A stretch of 64,000 nucleotides of DNA from Winogradskyella algicola (GTDB lineage: Bacteria > Bacteroidota > Bacteroidia > Flavobacteriales > Flavobacteriaceae). Under the pieces are notes generated by a model that had not been told where the DNA came from, searched no databases, and saw only the letters and a program-made list of their open reading frames with translations. Made by a program: the position numbers and the translations under genes. Below are positions 1 through 7,158 of the stretch, piece after piece (the first letter of the stretch is position 1; every line of letters begins with the position of its first letter). The stretch covers positions 961,698 through 1,025,697 of the forward strand of contig NZ_SZQF01000001.1 in the NCBI RefSeq assembly GCF_005869935.1. The letters are read 5' to 3'.

Positions 1-140
1 TAAGCATTTGGGTTGTGGAAAGTAAGCACATTACAGCATCAAACCCTGAGCATAATGGCGAATTATTTGAACCAGCACAAGACAAAGTGTATCGTCATCC
101 AACATTTTATGATTTACCAGACGACGTAAAACATATGTAA
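1..140 (+). CDS. paaB: PaaB, 1,2-phenylacetyl-CoA epoxidase subunit B (3' end only)
   Basis: An open frame entering from the left edge (codons start at position 3) ends at TAA 138-140. The last 45 residues contain SIWVV, then KVYRHPTFYDLPDDVKHM, which matches the C-terminus of E. coli PaaB (CSIWVV ... KVYRHPTFYTIPDGIEHM) closely. PaaB is a small subunit of the PaaABCDE multicomponent epoxygenase that converts phenylacetyl-CoA to its ring-1,2-epoxide. The start lies outside the window. Position immediately before paaC agrees with the canonical A-B-C-D-E order, so paaA should be just to the left. Confidence 0.93.
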   Translation, partial: SIWVVESKHITASNPEHNGELFEPAQDKVYRHPTFYDLPDDVKHM

Positions 141-151
141 TAAAGCGAGGC

Positions 152-207
152 TTTGTCATCCTGAACTGTCACACTGAGTATAGTCGAAGTGTTGTTTCAG
201 AATTTCT
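152..207 (+). repeat. GTCAT...ATCT palindromic repeat, long form (copy A1)
   Basis: Starts TTGTCATCCTGAACTGTCAC and ends GTGTTGTTTCAGAATTTC. It occupies the paaB-paaC spacer. CCTGAAC near the left end and GTTTCAG near the right end form the stem. Close copies lie at 1031, 1753 and 4083. This copy is slightly diverged at its right end (AATTTC rather than GATCTC). Confidence 0.85.
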
Positions 208-220
208 TTATTGGAGTTAA

Positions 221-252
221 ATGTCACCTTGATCACAGTCGAAAGGTCTCAA
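221..252 (+). repeat. GTCACCT...AGGTCTC short hairpin repeat (copy C1)
   Basis: Reads GTCACCTTGATCACAGTCGA followed by AAGGTCTC. CCT pairs with AGG and TGA with TCG (one wobble) around a short loop. It is the same element as at 10952 and, diverged, as the two copies translated inside the E2 gene at 12934 and 12988. It ends 11 bases before the paaC start codon and so forms part of the paaC leader. Confidence 0.75.
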
Positions 253-263
253 TTTGAGTAAAA

Positions 264-1019
264 ATGAAAAACAAAAACCTATACAACTATATCCTAGGCA
301 TCGCAGATAATAGCCTAATTCTCGGTCAGAGATTAGGAGAGCTTTGCGGTCACGGACCAAGTTTAGAAACCGATATCGCGTGCACCAATATGTCATTAGA
401 TTTATTAGGGCAAGTACGTAGTTATTATCAATATGCAGCGAAGATAGCTGGAGACGGCAGAACTGAAGATGATATCGCAATGCTTCGTAAAGAACGCGAA
501 TACTTCAATGTGTTATTGGTAGAGCAACCAAATACTGATTTTGGATACACAATGGCAAGACAATTTTTGTTCGATGTATATCATTTTTTAATGCTAACCG
601 AATTAGAAAAAAGTACCGATTTAAACTTATCAGCTATTGCAAAAAAATCCATCAAAGAAGTGAGTTACCACAAGCGTTTCTCATCCGATTGGATTAAGCG
701 ATTAGGCGACGGAACAGAAGAAAGTCATAGTCGTATTCAAACCGCAATAAATGATTTATGGACGTATACTGATGAATTGTTTCATCAAACCGAAGCTGAT
801 AAAGCTATTGTTGCAGAAGGCGTTGGAGTAGATGTGACTAAATTAAAAGATGCTTATTACGAAGAAGTAAATGCAGTTTTAGAAGAAGCAACGTTAAGCG
901 TTCCTCAAAGCAAATATTTTCAAAAAGGAGGAAAGCAAGGCATTCATACCGAACATATGGGTTACTTGCTAGCCGATTTACAATATATGCAACGTACTTA
1001 TCCAAATATGGAATGGTAG
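264..1019 (+). CDS. paaC: PaaC, 1,2-phenylacetyl-CoA epoxidase structural subunit
   Basis: 251 residues, close to the usual length of this ferritin-fold subunit. It begins MKNKNLYNYILGIADNSLIL and ends MQRTYPNMEW, resembling the conserved PaaC tail. From family knowledge, PaaC is the non-catalytic, iron-free partner of the di-iron PaaA and holds the epoxygenase core together; it acts in the cytoplasm. It lies between paaB and paaD as expected. The spacers on both sides are filled with palindromic repeats, so the paaB stop and paaC start are 123 bases apart, far more than in typical paa operons. The ATG at 264 is the first usable start after the repeat. Confidence 0.95.
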   Translation: MKNKNLYNYILGIADNSLILGQRLGELCGHGPSLETDIACTNMSLDLLGQVRSYYQYAAKIAGDGRTEDDIAMLRKEREYFNVLLVEQPNTDFGYTMARQFLFDVYHFLMLTELEKSTDLNLSAIAKKSIKEVSYHKRFSSDWIKRLGDGTEESHSRIQTAINDLWTYTDELFHQTEADKAIVAEGVGVDVTKLKDAYYEEVNAVLEEATLSVPQSKYFQKGGKQGIHTEHMGYLLADLQYMQRTYPNMEW

Positions 1020-1030
1020 CCAACTCTTGA

Positions 1031-1135
1031 TTTGTCATCCTGAACTGTCACACTGAGCGCAGTCGAAGTGTTGTTTCAGGATCTCATTAGTCACTTCGAG
1101 TGATTTGTGAAGAATGAACAAATTGTATCGACAAG
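1031..1135 (+). repeat. Two adjacent repeats between paaC and paaD (A2 long form plus left half of B-type)
   Basis: 1031-1088 is a long A-type copy (TTTGTCATCCTGAACTGTCA ... TTTCAGGATCTCATT). It is followed directly by 1089-1135, which begins GTCACTTCGAGTGATTTGTG and ends AAATTGTATCGACAAG, the left half of the B-type element seen complete at 13973 and 15156. The right half of B is absent. Together they fill most of the 150-bp spacer. Confidence 0.85.
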
Positions 1136-1169
1136 CATTTTAGTAAAATACCCGTTTTAGTAAAAAATA

Positions 1170-1670
1170 ATGACAACAACAGAGCAACATATAAACCCAA
1201 AACTGGTAGAAATTCTAGAGTCCATTTCAGACCCAGAAATCCCAGTATTGTCCATCATGGACATGGGAGTGGTACGCTCTGCCATTATCGAAAATGATGT
1301 TGTAAAAATTGAAATCACACCCACTTACAGTGGCTGTCCTGCAATGGATGTTATCGGAGACGATATCAAACTTGCCATGCAAAAAGCCGGTTATGAAGCT
1401 GAAGTAGATTTGATTTTACATCCTGCTTGGACAACCGATTGGATTACGCCAAGAGGCAGAAAAGCACTCGAAGATTATGGTATCGCTGCACCATTAGATG
1501 CTGAAGCCGATAAGTCGGTGTTGCTTGAAGGAAAACAATTAGTAAAATGTCCGCAATGCGGAAGCACAAATACAAAAATGATAAGTCAATTTGGTTCAAC
1601 AGCGTGCAAAGCACAATTTCAGTGCAACGATTGTCAAGAACCATTTGATTATTTTAAATGTTTGAAATGA
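1170..1670 (+). CDS. paaD: PaaD, MIP18-family protein for phenylacetyl-CoA epoxidase
   Basis: 166 residues, the usual PaaD length. The N-terminal two thirds is a DUF59/MIP18 fold with LESISDPEIPVLSIMDMGVV and the TPTYSGCPAMDVI motif. The C-terminal third is a zinc-ribbon-like segment with cysteine pairs CPQC, then CKAQFQCNDC. MIP18 proteins work in iron-sulphur assembly; PaaD is needed in vivo for active epoxidase, probably by maturing the reductase PaaE or the di-iron core (family knowledge, exact role unsettled). It is third in the cluster after paaB and paaC. Confidence 0.95.
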   Translation: MTTTEQHINPKLVEILESISDPEIPVLSIMDMGVVRSAIIENDVVKIEITPTYSGCPAMDVIGDDIKLAMQKAGYEAEVDLILHPAWTTDWITPRGRKALEDYGIAAPLDAEADKSVLLEGKQLVKCPQCGSTNTKMISQFGSTACKAQFQCNDCQEPFDYFKCLK

Positions 1671-1743
1671 TTTGTCATTCAGAGCGAAGCAAAGAATCTA
1701 AATGTAAAAAGATTACCGCATCCTACGTCCTCGCAATGACAAC
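1671..1743. repeat. Inverted pair of GTCAT...ATCT units (BIME-like, copy D1)
   Basis: Unit 1 on the + strand runs 1674-1699, GTCATTCAGAGCGAAGCAAA then GAATCT. Unit 2 lies on the - strand at 1740-1710, GTCATTGCGAGGACGTAGGA then TGCGGTAATCT. Each unit starts GTCATT and ends ATCT, so the whole is a head-to-head palindrome with a 10-base centre. It begins at the base after the paaD stop codon. Confidence 0.8.
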
Positions 1744-1752
1744 TAAAAAAAT

Positions 1753-1834
1753 TTGTCATCCTGAACTGTCACACTGAGCGTGGTTGCTGAGCAGAGTCGA
1801 AGTGCAGTCGAAGTGTTGTTTCAGGATCTCATTA
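1753..1834 (+). repeat. GTCAT...ATCT long repeat with internal expansion (copy A3)
   Basis: Starts TTGTCATCCTGAACTGTCAC and ends TGTTTCAGGATCTCATT like other A copies. The middle carries about 24 extra bases, in which the GAGCG and CAGTCGAAGTG parts are partly duplicated. This copy therefore shows internal slippage or nested growth. It lies 20 bases before the paaG start. Confidence 0.8.
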
Positions 1835-1854
1835 AGATTAATAATTATAAAATT

Positions 1855-2634
1855 ATGAGTTCAATAGAACTAAAAATAGAAAATAAAATAGCCTACGTTA
1901 CATTAAATCGACCAGAAGTTTTTAACAGCTTCAATCGTGAAATGGCATTAAACCTACAGCAAGTTTTTGACGATTGCGAAAGTAATTCAGAAGTAAGAGC
2001 AATCGTGCTAACCGGAAACGGAAAAGCATTTTGTGCAGGACAAGACTTAAAAGAAGTGACAAGTCCGGAACTAAATCCAGGATTCAAGAAAATTCTAGAA
2101 GAGCATTACAATCCAATCATCACCAGAATTAGAAACATTAAGAAACCAATCATTGGTGCGATAAATGGTGTAGCAGCAGGAGCAGGAGCAAACATTGCAT
2201 TAGCTTGTGATATCGTTGTGGCTCACGAAAAAGTAAGTTTCATTCAAGCGTTTAGTTTAATAGGTTTGATACCAGACAGCGCAGGAACCTTCTTTTTGCC
2301 ACGCTTAATAGGTTTTCAAAAAGCGTCAGCATTAGCGATGTTAGGAGATAATGTCTCTGCCGATGAAGCCGAAAAAATGGGAATGATTTACAAAGTGTTG
2401 CCCTTAGAAAGCTTTGAAGAGGAAGTAAATAAACTAGCCTTAAAACTAGCTAATATGCCAACATTAGCTTTAGGAAAAATTAAGGAAGCTTTCAATCAAT
2501 CTTTAACCAATAATTTAGAAAATCAACTAGCATTAGAGTCAAAATTACAAATAGAAGCAGCTCAAACTGAAGATTACGAAGAAGGCGTTTCAGCTTTTGT
2601 AGAAAAACGTAAACCAACTTTTAAAGGGAACTAG
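1855..2634 (+). CDS. paaG: PaaG, ring-1,2-epoxyphenylacetyl-CoA isomerase (crotonase family)
   Basis: 259 residues from the ATG at 1855. An in-frame upstream start at 1780 would only translate the repeat and is rejected. It carries the crotonase oxyanion-hole loop GKAFCAGQDL, NGVAAGAGAN, and the PaaG-type FSLIGLIPD with the catalytic Asp. The C-terminus EEGVSAFVEKRKPTFKGN parallels E. coli PaaG. The enzyme converts the ring epoxide to oxepin-CoA, the substrate of PaaZ. PaaG is preferred over PaaF because of the LIPD motif and the C-terminal match. Confidence 0.88.
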   Translation: MSSIELKIENKIAYVTLNRPEVFNSFNREMALNLQQVFDDCESNSEVRAIVLTGNGKAFCAGQDLKEVTSPELNPGFKKILEEHYNPIITRIRNIKKPIIGAINGVAAGAGANIALACDIVVAHEKVSFIQAFSLIGLIPDSAGTFFLPRLIGFQKASALAMLGDNVSADEAEKMGMIYKVLPLESFEEEVNKLALKLANMPTLALGKIKEAFNQSLTNNLENQLALESKLQIEAAQTEDYEEGVSAFVEKRKPTFKGN

Positions 2635-2649
2635 AATTATTCATCTGAG

Positions 2650-3077
2650 TATTGTCCCCTTGAGGGGACTTTAGGGGTGTAAAAAAGTGAAAAATAAAAT
2701 TATTCCATATAATCCAAAACTAAAAGAATACGCAAGAGTACTTCGAAAGAATAGCACGCTAGCTGAAGTATTATTGTGGAAAAATATTAAAAACCGAGCT
2801 CTAGGAGTTCAATTTCATAGGCAAGTGCCAATGCTAGAATATATTGTCGATTTTTATTGTCATGAACTAATGTTAGCTATTGAAGTTGATGGAAATTCAC
2901 ACGATTATCGATATTTTGAAGATGTCAATAGGCAGAACAAACTAGAAGAATATGGAGTGAAATTTATTAGGTTCAGTGGCTCAGAAGTTAAAAACAACAT
3001 GTTCAGTGTGTCTATGTCGCTTGAAGAAAAAGTTAAAGCTTTAAAAACACCCCTAAAGTTCCCTCAAGGGGACAATA
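2650..3077 (+). mobile_element. Putative DUF559-nuclease mobile unit with 31-bp inverted ends
   Basis: The left end 2650-2680 (TATTGTCCCCTTGAGGGGAC then TTTAGGGGTGT) and the right end 3047-3077 are inverted copies matching at 30 of 31 positions. Between them is a GTG-started DUF559 domain reading frame and little else; the right end is itself translated. A third copy, 28 of 28 identical to the left end, follows in direct orientation at 3101-3128. The layout is like a minimal insertion sequence that encodes a PD-(D/E)XK nuclease rather than a transposase. The ends are seen directly; mobility is inferred. No clear target duplication was found. Confidence 0.55.
2653..2680 (+). repeat. TCCCC-TTGA-GGGGA repeat, left copy (R1)
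   Basis: 28 bases with the hairpin core TCCCC-TTGA-GGGGA followed by CTTTAGGGGTGT. It ends 6 bases before the GTG start of the DUF559 fusion gene. It is identical to 3101-3128 and an inverted match (27 of 28) to 3047-3074. Confidence 0.92.
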
Positions 3078-4081
3078 GTGCTAGTAATATTGTTGAGGAA
3101 TGTCCCCTTGAGGGGACTTTAGGGGTGTCTGACAATCAAATAAATATTAAACATCTTTTAAATAAAACCCACCAAAGAATAAAACCATTTATTCACAAAA
3201 CACCTGTGTTAACATCACAATTGTTAGATGAAATAACAGGTTGTAATGTGTTTTTTAAATGCGAAAACTTTCAGAAAATGGGTGCGTTTAAAATGAGAGG
3301 TGCAGCAAACGCAATTTTATCCCTTTCTGATGAAGAAAGACAAAACGGAGTTGTAACACATTCTTCAGGTAATTTTGCTCAAGCTGTGTCACTAGCAGCT
3401 AAGAAAATTGGTGTTAAGGCATATATCGTTATGCCAGAAAATGCGCCACAAGCTAAAAAGAATGGTGTTAAAACCTATGGTGGTGAAATTATAGAATGTG
3501 AGTCAACAGCCGAAGCCAGAGAATTTACAGCGAATAAAATTCAAAAAGAAACTAAAGCGTCATTTTTACATCCATCTAATCAAGATGAAGTGATTTACGG
3601 TAATGCGACAGCAGCAAAGGAGTTGTTAGAGGAGCAGCCTAAACTCGATATAGTTATAGCACCAGTTGGAGGTGGTGGATTATTGGCAGGTACAGCTTTA
3701 GCTATTAGTCAGTTTGCACCAAATTGCAAAATAATAGGAGCAGAACCAATGGAAGTCGATGATGCTTATCGTTCTTTAAAATCAGGTAAGATTGAAAAAA
3801 ACAAAAGCACAAATACCATTGCAGATGGATTGAAAACCTATTTAGGAGACCGTAATTTTCCAATTATAAAAACTTTGGTTAATAAAATTATCAGAGTAGA
3901 AGAACAAGAAATTAAAGAAGCTATGCAACTCATTTGGGAACGCATGAAAATAGTTGTAGAGCCATCAAGCGCAGTAGCTTTTGCTGCTGTTTTAAAGAAT
4001 AAAGAAGAATTTAATAATAAGAACGTCGGAATCATCATTTCTGGCGGAAATGTAGATCTGGCAAATCTTCCCTTTGGATGA
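2687..4081 (+). CDS. DUF559 nuclease domain fused in frame to PLP threonine/serine dehydratase
   Basis: 464 residues from GTG 2687, about 145 more than an ordinary dehydratase. Residues 1-115 are a DUF559 (Vsr-like PD-(D/E)XK) domain with D55 in YIVDFYC and E66/D68 in LAIEVDGNSHD, so the presumed catalytic residues are intact. Residues 119-148 are translated repeats (R2 gives KTPLKFPQGDN, R3 gives ECPLEGTLGVS). Residues about 150-464 are a fold-type II PLP enzyme with Schiff-base Lys202 in GAFKMRGAAN, SSGNFAQ and GGGGLLAG. A GTG at 3125 inside R3, in frame, would give a normal 319-residue dehydratase and may be the functional start. I infer that insertion of the nuclease unit captured the 5' end of the dehydratase gene. 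The dehydratase substrate (threonine or serine) is not determined. Confidence 0.85.
   Translation: MKNKIIPYNPKLKEYARVLRKNSTLAEVLLWKNIKNRALGVQFHRQVPMLEYIVDFYCHELMLAIEVDGNSHDYRYFEDVNRQNKLEEYGVKFIRFSGSEVKNNMFSVSMSLEEKVKALKTPLKFPQGDNSASNIVEECPLEGTLGVSDNQINIKHLLNKTHQRIKPFIHKTPVLTSQLLDEITGCNVFFKCENFQKMGAFKMRGAANAILSLSDEERQNGVVTHSSGNFAQAVSLAAKKIGVKAYIVMPENAPQAKKNGVKTYGGEIIECESTAEAREFTANKIQKETKASFLHPSNQDEVIYGNATAAKELLEEQPKLDIVIAPVGGGGLLAGTALAISQFAPNCKIIGAEPMEVDDAYRSLKSGKIEKNKSTNTIADGLKTYLGDRNFPIIKTLVNKIIRVEEQEIKEAMQLIWERMKIVVEPSSAVAFAAVLKNKEEFNNKNVGIIISGGNVDLANLPFG
3047..3128. repeat. Inverted then direct R repeats (R2, R3) inside the fusion gene
   Basis: R2 at 3047-3074 is the inverted copy and R3 at 3101-3128 the direct copy, 26 bases apart. 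They can fold as a 28-bp stem with a short loop, in DNA or in mRNA, immediately before the dehydratase part. Both are fully translated in the fusion frame with no stop codon. Confidence 0.9.
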
Positions 4082-4082
4082 T

Positions 4083-4136
4083 TTGTCATCCTGAACTGTC
4101 ACACTGAGCTTGTCGAAGTGTTGTTTCAGGATCTCA
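4083..4136 (+). repeat. GTCAT...ATCT long repeat (copy A4)
   Basis: Starts TTGTCATCCTGAACTGTCAC and ends TTGTTTCAGGATCTC. The centre is GAGCTTGTCGAAGTG. It begins just after the dehydratase stop and ends 14 bases before the paaH ATG. An in-frame upstream start within it (4118) is not used. Confidence 0.85.
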
Positions 4137-4150
4137 ATATAAAAACAAAT

Positions 4151-5329
4151 ATGAACGTAGGAATAATAGGTTCAGGAACAATGGGAAGTGGCATCGCCCA
4201 AGTAGCGGCAACTGCAGGTTGTTCTGTAAAATTATACGATACCAACCAAGAAGCTTTAGATAAAGCTAAAGCAAGCCTTGAAAAAATATTAAATAGACTC
4301 ATTGAAAAAGGTCGAATAGATACTGAAGAAAAAAACAGAATTCAGTCAAATATCACGTATGTCGATAGTCTAAAAGCACTAGCAGATTCAAATCTTACGA
4401 TTGAAGCTATCGTTGAAAATATCGATATCAAGAAGAAAGTCTTTTCAGAATTGGAAAGCTATGTTGCGGATGATTGTATTATAGCATCAAACACGTCGAG
4501 TTTATCCATAGCATCCATAGCATCATCATTGCAAAAACCGGAGCGTTGTATCGGAATTCACTTTTTCAATCCAGCACCATTAATGAAGTTGGTTGAGGTC
4601 ATTCCAGCAGTGCAAACCTCAAAAACGGTTTTAGATAAATCCGTTGAAACCATAAAAAGTTGGAAGAAAACAGTAGCTGTTGCCAAAGATACACCTGGTT
4701 TTATCGTAAACCGTGTGGCGCGACCATTTTACGGAGAAGCCTTAAGAATTTACGAAGAAGGCATTGCTGATTTTGAAACCATTGACCATAGCTTGAAAAC
4801 ATTGGGAGGTTTTAGAATGGGACCATTCGAATTAATGGATTTTATTGGTAACGATGTCAATTACACCGTAACAGAAACCGTGTTTACAGCCTTTTATTTC
4901 GACCCAAGATACAAACCCAGTTTCACACAAAAGCGTTTAAGTGAAGCAGGCTATTTAGGACGAAAATCAGGAAAGGGCTATTACGATTATGATTCTAGTG
5001 GAAAAATCATAAATAGTTGTCATCATGAACTTGATTCAGGATCTCATGAAGAATTAGCACAAACCATTTTCGACCGTGTTTTAGTTATGCTCATTAACGA
5101 AGCAGCAGACGCTTTGTTTTTAAACATCGCATCAGTAGAAGATATAGACAACGCAATGACCAAAGGTGTTAATTATCCAAAAGGATTATTAGCATGGGCA
5201 GATGAAAAAGGCATTGATTGGTGCGTAACCAAACTAGATGAATTATACAATGAGTATCACGAAGACCGTTACCGATGCAGTCCCTTGTTGCGTAAAATGA
5301 ATAAAGAAAATAAAACATTCTTTAACTAG
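4151..5329 (+). CDS. paaH: PaaH, 3-hydroxyacyl-CoA dehydrogenase
   Basis: 392 residues from ATG 4151; upstream codons come from a repeat. The N-terminus MNVGIIGSGTMGSGIAQVAA is the NAD-binding Rossmann motif. ASNTSSLSI and HFFNPAPLMKLVEV (catalytic His) and the 3HCDH C-terminal domain with KDTPGFIVNRV follow. A second shorter 3HCDH segment runs to the end. It oxidises 3-hydroxyadipyl-CoA to 3-oxoadipyl-CoA with NAD+. It is shorter than E. coli PaaH (475). Residues 290-299 (CHHELDSGSH) are a translated GTCAT repeat in the linker between the two C-terminal domains, which suggests the loop tolerates insertion. Confidence 0.9.
   Translation: MNVGIIGSGTMGSGIAQVAATAGCSVKLYDTNQEALDKAKASLEKILNRLIEKGRIDTEEKNRIQSNITYVDSLKALADSNLTIEAIVENIDIKKKVFSELESYVADDCIIASNTSSLSIASIASSLQKPERCIGIHFFNPAPLMKLVEVIPAVQTSKTVLDKSVETIKSWKKTVAVAKDTPGFIVNRVARPFYGEALRIYEEGIADFETIDHSLKTLGGFRMGPFELMDFIGNDVNYTVTETVFTAFYFDPRYKPSFTQKRLSEAGYLGRKSGKGYYDYDSSGKIINSCHHELDSGSHEELAQTIFDRVLVMLINEAADALFLNIASVEDIDNAMTKGVNYPKGLLAWADEKGIDWCVTKLDELYNEYHEDRYRCSPLLRKMNKENKTFFN
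5018..5047 (+). repeat. GTCAT...ATCT short repeat translated inside paaH (copy A5)
   Basis: Reads TGTCATCATGAACTTGATTC then AGGATCTCAT. It is the same short form as the intergenic copy at 5831 (one base differs in the left arm, CATG for CCTG). It is in frame, encodes CHHELDSGSH and introduces no stop. Confidence 0.85.
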
Positions 5330-5330
5330 C

Positions 5331-5409
5331 GTCAGTTCGAGTGCGAAGCGTATCGAGAACAAGCCAAACTTCTCGATACAATTTTCTGTCGAAAATCACT
5401 CGAAGTGAC
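5331..5409. repeat. B-type inverted repeat between paaH and paaI (copy B2)
   Basis: The left arm GTCAGTTCGAGTG and right arm CACTCGAAGTGAC are inverted; inner arms TATCGAGAA and TTCTCGATA are also inverted. It is a shorter version of the roughly 100-bp elements at 13973 and 15156. It starts at the base after the paaH stop codon. Confidence 0.85.
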
Positions 5410-5419
5410 AAATTGAAGT

Positions 5420-5824
5420 ATGAAAGGAGAACAAATCCCACATAAAATGTTAAGTCAAGATGCATTCAGCACTTGGTTAGGCATTGAAATTTTAGAATGT
5501 GAAATTGGTCGTTGTCGCGTGGCAATGACGGTTCGCAAGGAAATGCTTAATAGTATGGGAAAAGCACACGGTGGAATCAGTTATGCATTAGCAGATACCG
5601 CTTTTGGTTTCGCAGCAAATACACACGGAAAGTTTGCTGTGTCCATAGAAACCAGCATCAACCATATTGAAGCATTAAATGAAGGAGATTATTTAGTTGC
5701 TGAATCTGTGATAGAAAACGTAAAAAACAGACTCGGATTTAATATTGTAGAAGTAAAACGAGGATATGAACTGGTAGCACTTTTTAAAGGTGTTGTCTAT
5801 CGCACTCAAAAAGATTGGGAATAA
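5420..5824 (+). CDS. paaI: PaaI, hydroxyphenylacetyl-CoA thioesterase (hotdog fold)
   Basis: 134 residues. Hotdog thioesterase with the family signature GKAHGGISYALADTAFGFAA, in which HGG and the Asp lie at the active site, then VSIETSINHIEAL. PaaI hydrolyses ring-hydroxylated phenylacetyl-CoA and related dead-end thioesters, freeing CoA when the pathway stalls. It sits between paaH and paaJ and is separated from both by repeats. Length and motif fit the family well. Confidence 0.9.
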   Translation: MKGEQIPHKMLSQDAFSTWLGIEILECEIGRCRVAMTVRKEMLNSMGKAHGGISYALADTAFGFAANTHGKFAVSIETSINHIEALNEGDYLVAESVIENVKNRLGFNIVEVKRGYELVALFKGVVYRTQKDWE

Positions 5825-5830
5825 AAAGAC

Positions 5831-5858
5831 TTGTCATCCTGAACTTGATTCAGGATCT
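5831..5858 (+). repeat. GTCAT...ATCT short repeat (copy A6)
   Basis: Perfect hairpin ATCCTGAA-CTTGA-TTCAGGAT preceded by TTGTC and followed by CT. This is the minimal form of the A element, without the long insert between the arms. Confidence 0.85.
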
Positions 5859-5886
5859 AAAAAGAATAGAGAAAAATAAATAGTAA

Positions 5887-5924
5887 GAAGTTCGACTTCA
5901 ATTTCGATTTCGGCTTCGATTTCA
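5887..5924 (+). repeat. Short TTCGATTTC-type tandem tract
   Basis: Imperfect repetition of a TTCGAYTTC/GGCTTCGATTTC unit directly before the paaJ start. It may be a low-complexity remnant; no function is claimed. Confidence 0.5.
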
Positions 5925-5931
5925 AAATAAT

Positions 5932-7140
5932 ATGGAAGCATACATAATAGACGGCATAAGAACACCAATAGGAAATTACAAAGGTACATTATCTGCTGTA
6001 AGAACAGACGATTTAGCAGCTTTAGTCATCAAAGAAATAGTAAAACGAAACCCAAACATCCCAAAAGAAGCATACAACGATGTTATTCTTGGTTGCGCCA
6101 ATCAAGCCGGAGAAGACAACCGAAACGTTGCACGTATGGCATCACTTTTAGCAGGATTACCATTTACAGTTCCAGGAGAAACTGTAAATAGATTGTGTAG
6201 TTCAGGTTTGTCAGCAATTATTCACGCAAACAGAGCGATAAAAGCAGGAGATGGAGATGTGTTCATTTCAGGAGGTGTTGAAAATATGACACGCGGACCA
6301 TACGTTATGGCAAAACCATCAAGCGCTTTTGGAGGCGATTCAAAACTGTACGATTCCACATTCGGATGGCGTTTTGTAAACCCAAAAATGCACGAAATGT
6401 ATGGCACAGACGGAATGGGAATGACAGCTGAAAATCTTGTCGAAAAATATAATATTTCAAGAGAGGACCAAGATGCATTCGCATACTGGAGTCAGATGAA
6501 AGCGTCACAAGCGCAAGAAAACGGACGATTAGAAAAAGAAATTGTACCTGTCGAAATTCCACAACGCAAAAAAGACCCAATCGTTTTTGCAAAAGACGAA
6601 TTTGTAAAACCAACAACATCAAAAGAGATTTTAGCCAAATTACGACCAGCCTTTAAAAAAGAAGGAGGAAGCGTAACCGCAGGAAACGCATCAGGATTAA
6701 ACGACGGAGCAGCCGCAACCATTATCGCTAGTGAAGAAGCTGTAAAAAAATATAATCTAAAGCCTTTAGCGCGCATCGTGAGTTCTGCTGTTGTGGGTGT
6801 GGAGCCACGAATTATGGGCATCGGTCCAGTCGAGGCGTCCAATAAAGCTTTGGCAAAAGCCGGATTAACAATGGACGATATCGACATCATAGAGCTCAAC
6901 GAAGCCTTCGCAGCACAAACGTTGGCGTGCACCAGAGCTTGGGGATTGGCAGACAATGACCCAAGAATCAACCCAAATGGGGGTTCTATCGCAATTGGCC
7001 ATCCGCTTGGCGTTACAGGCACCAGAATCGCCTATTCAGCGGCTTTAGAGCTCAAAGAGCAAAACAAGCGCTACGCATTGGTAACGATGTGTATTGGCGT
7101 GGGTCAAGGCTATGCAGCTGTTATTGAAAATATGAGTTAA
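5932..7140 (+). CDS. paaJ: PaaJ, 3-oxoadipyl-CoA/acetyl-CoA thiolase
   Basis: 402 residues, equal to the family length. It begins MEAYIIDGIRTPIGNYKG. Catalytic residues are visible: nucleophile Cys89 in NRLCSSGLSAI, His357 in GGSIAIGHPLG and Cys387 in TMCIGVGQG. It cleaves 3-oxoadipyl-CoA to succinyl-CoA and acetyl-CoA, the last step of phenylacetate breakdown. The genomic context favours the 3-oxoadipyl-CoA role over a general acetyl-CoA acetyltransferase. Antisense frames across it are shadows. Confidence 0.93.
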   Translation: MEAYIIDGIRTPIGNYKGTLSAVRTDDLAALVIKEIVKRNPNIPKEAYNDVILGCANQAGEDNRNVARMASLLAGLPFTVPGETVNRLCSSGLSAIIHANRAIKAGDGDVFISGGVENMTRGPYVMAKPSSAFGGDSKLYDSTFGWRFVNPKMHEMYGTDGMGMTAENLVEKYNISREDQDAFAYWSQMKASQAQENGRLEKEIVPVEIPQRKKDPIVFAKDEFVKPTTSKEILAKLRPAFKKEGGSVTAGNASGLNDGAAATIIASEEAVKKYNLKPLARIVSSAVVGVEPRIMGIGPVEASNKALAKAGLTMDDIDIIELNEAFAAQTLACTRAWGLADNDPRINPNGGSIAIGHPLGVTGTRIAYSAALELKEQNKRYALVTMCIGVGQGYAAVIENMS

Positions 7141-7158
7141 ATTATTGTTTTTCGTTAC

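Noticed and set aside
1780..1854. Longer N-terminus for PaaG (25 extra residues)
   Set aside because: These codons only translate the A3 repeat; homologues start at the equivalent of ATG 1855.
2687..4081. Sequencing or assembly error joining two genes
   Set aside because: The frame stays open through both domains and two repeat copies with sensible codons, and both domains are complete; an error is possible but not needed to explain the sequence.
4118..4150. Longer N-terminus for PaaH
   Set aside because: The extra codons come from the A4 repeat and precede the Rossmann motif MNVGIIGSG, which is the normal N-terminus.
6305..7022. Long antisense frames over paaJ
   Set aside because: They lie opposite a strongly conserved thiolase, have no start context and no recognisable family.
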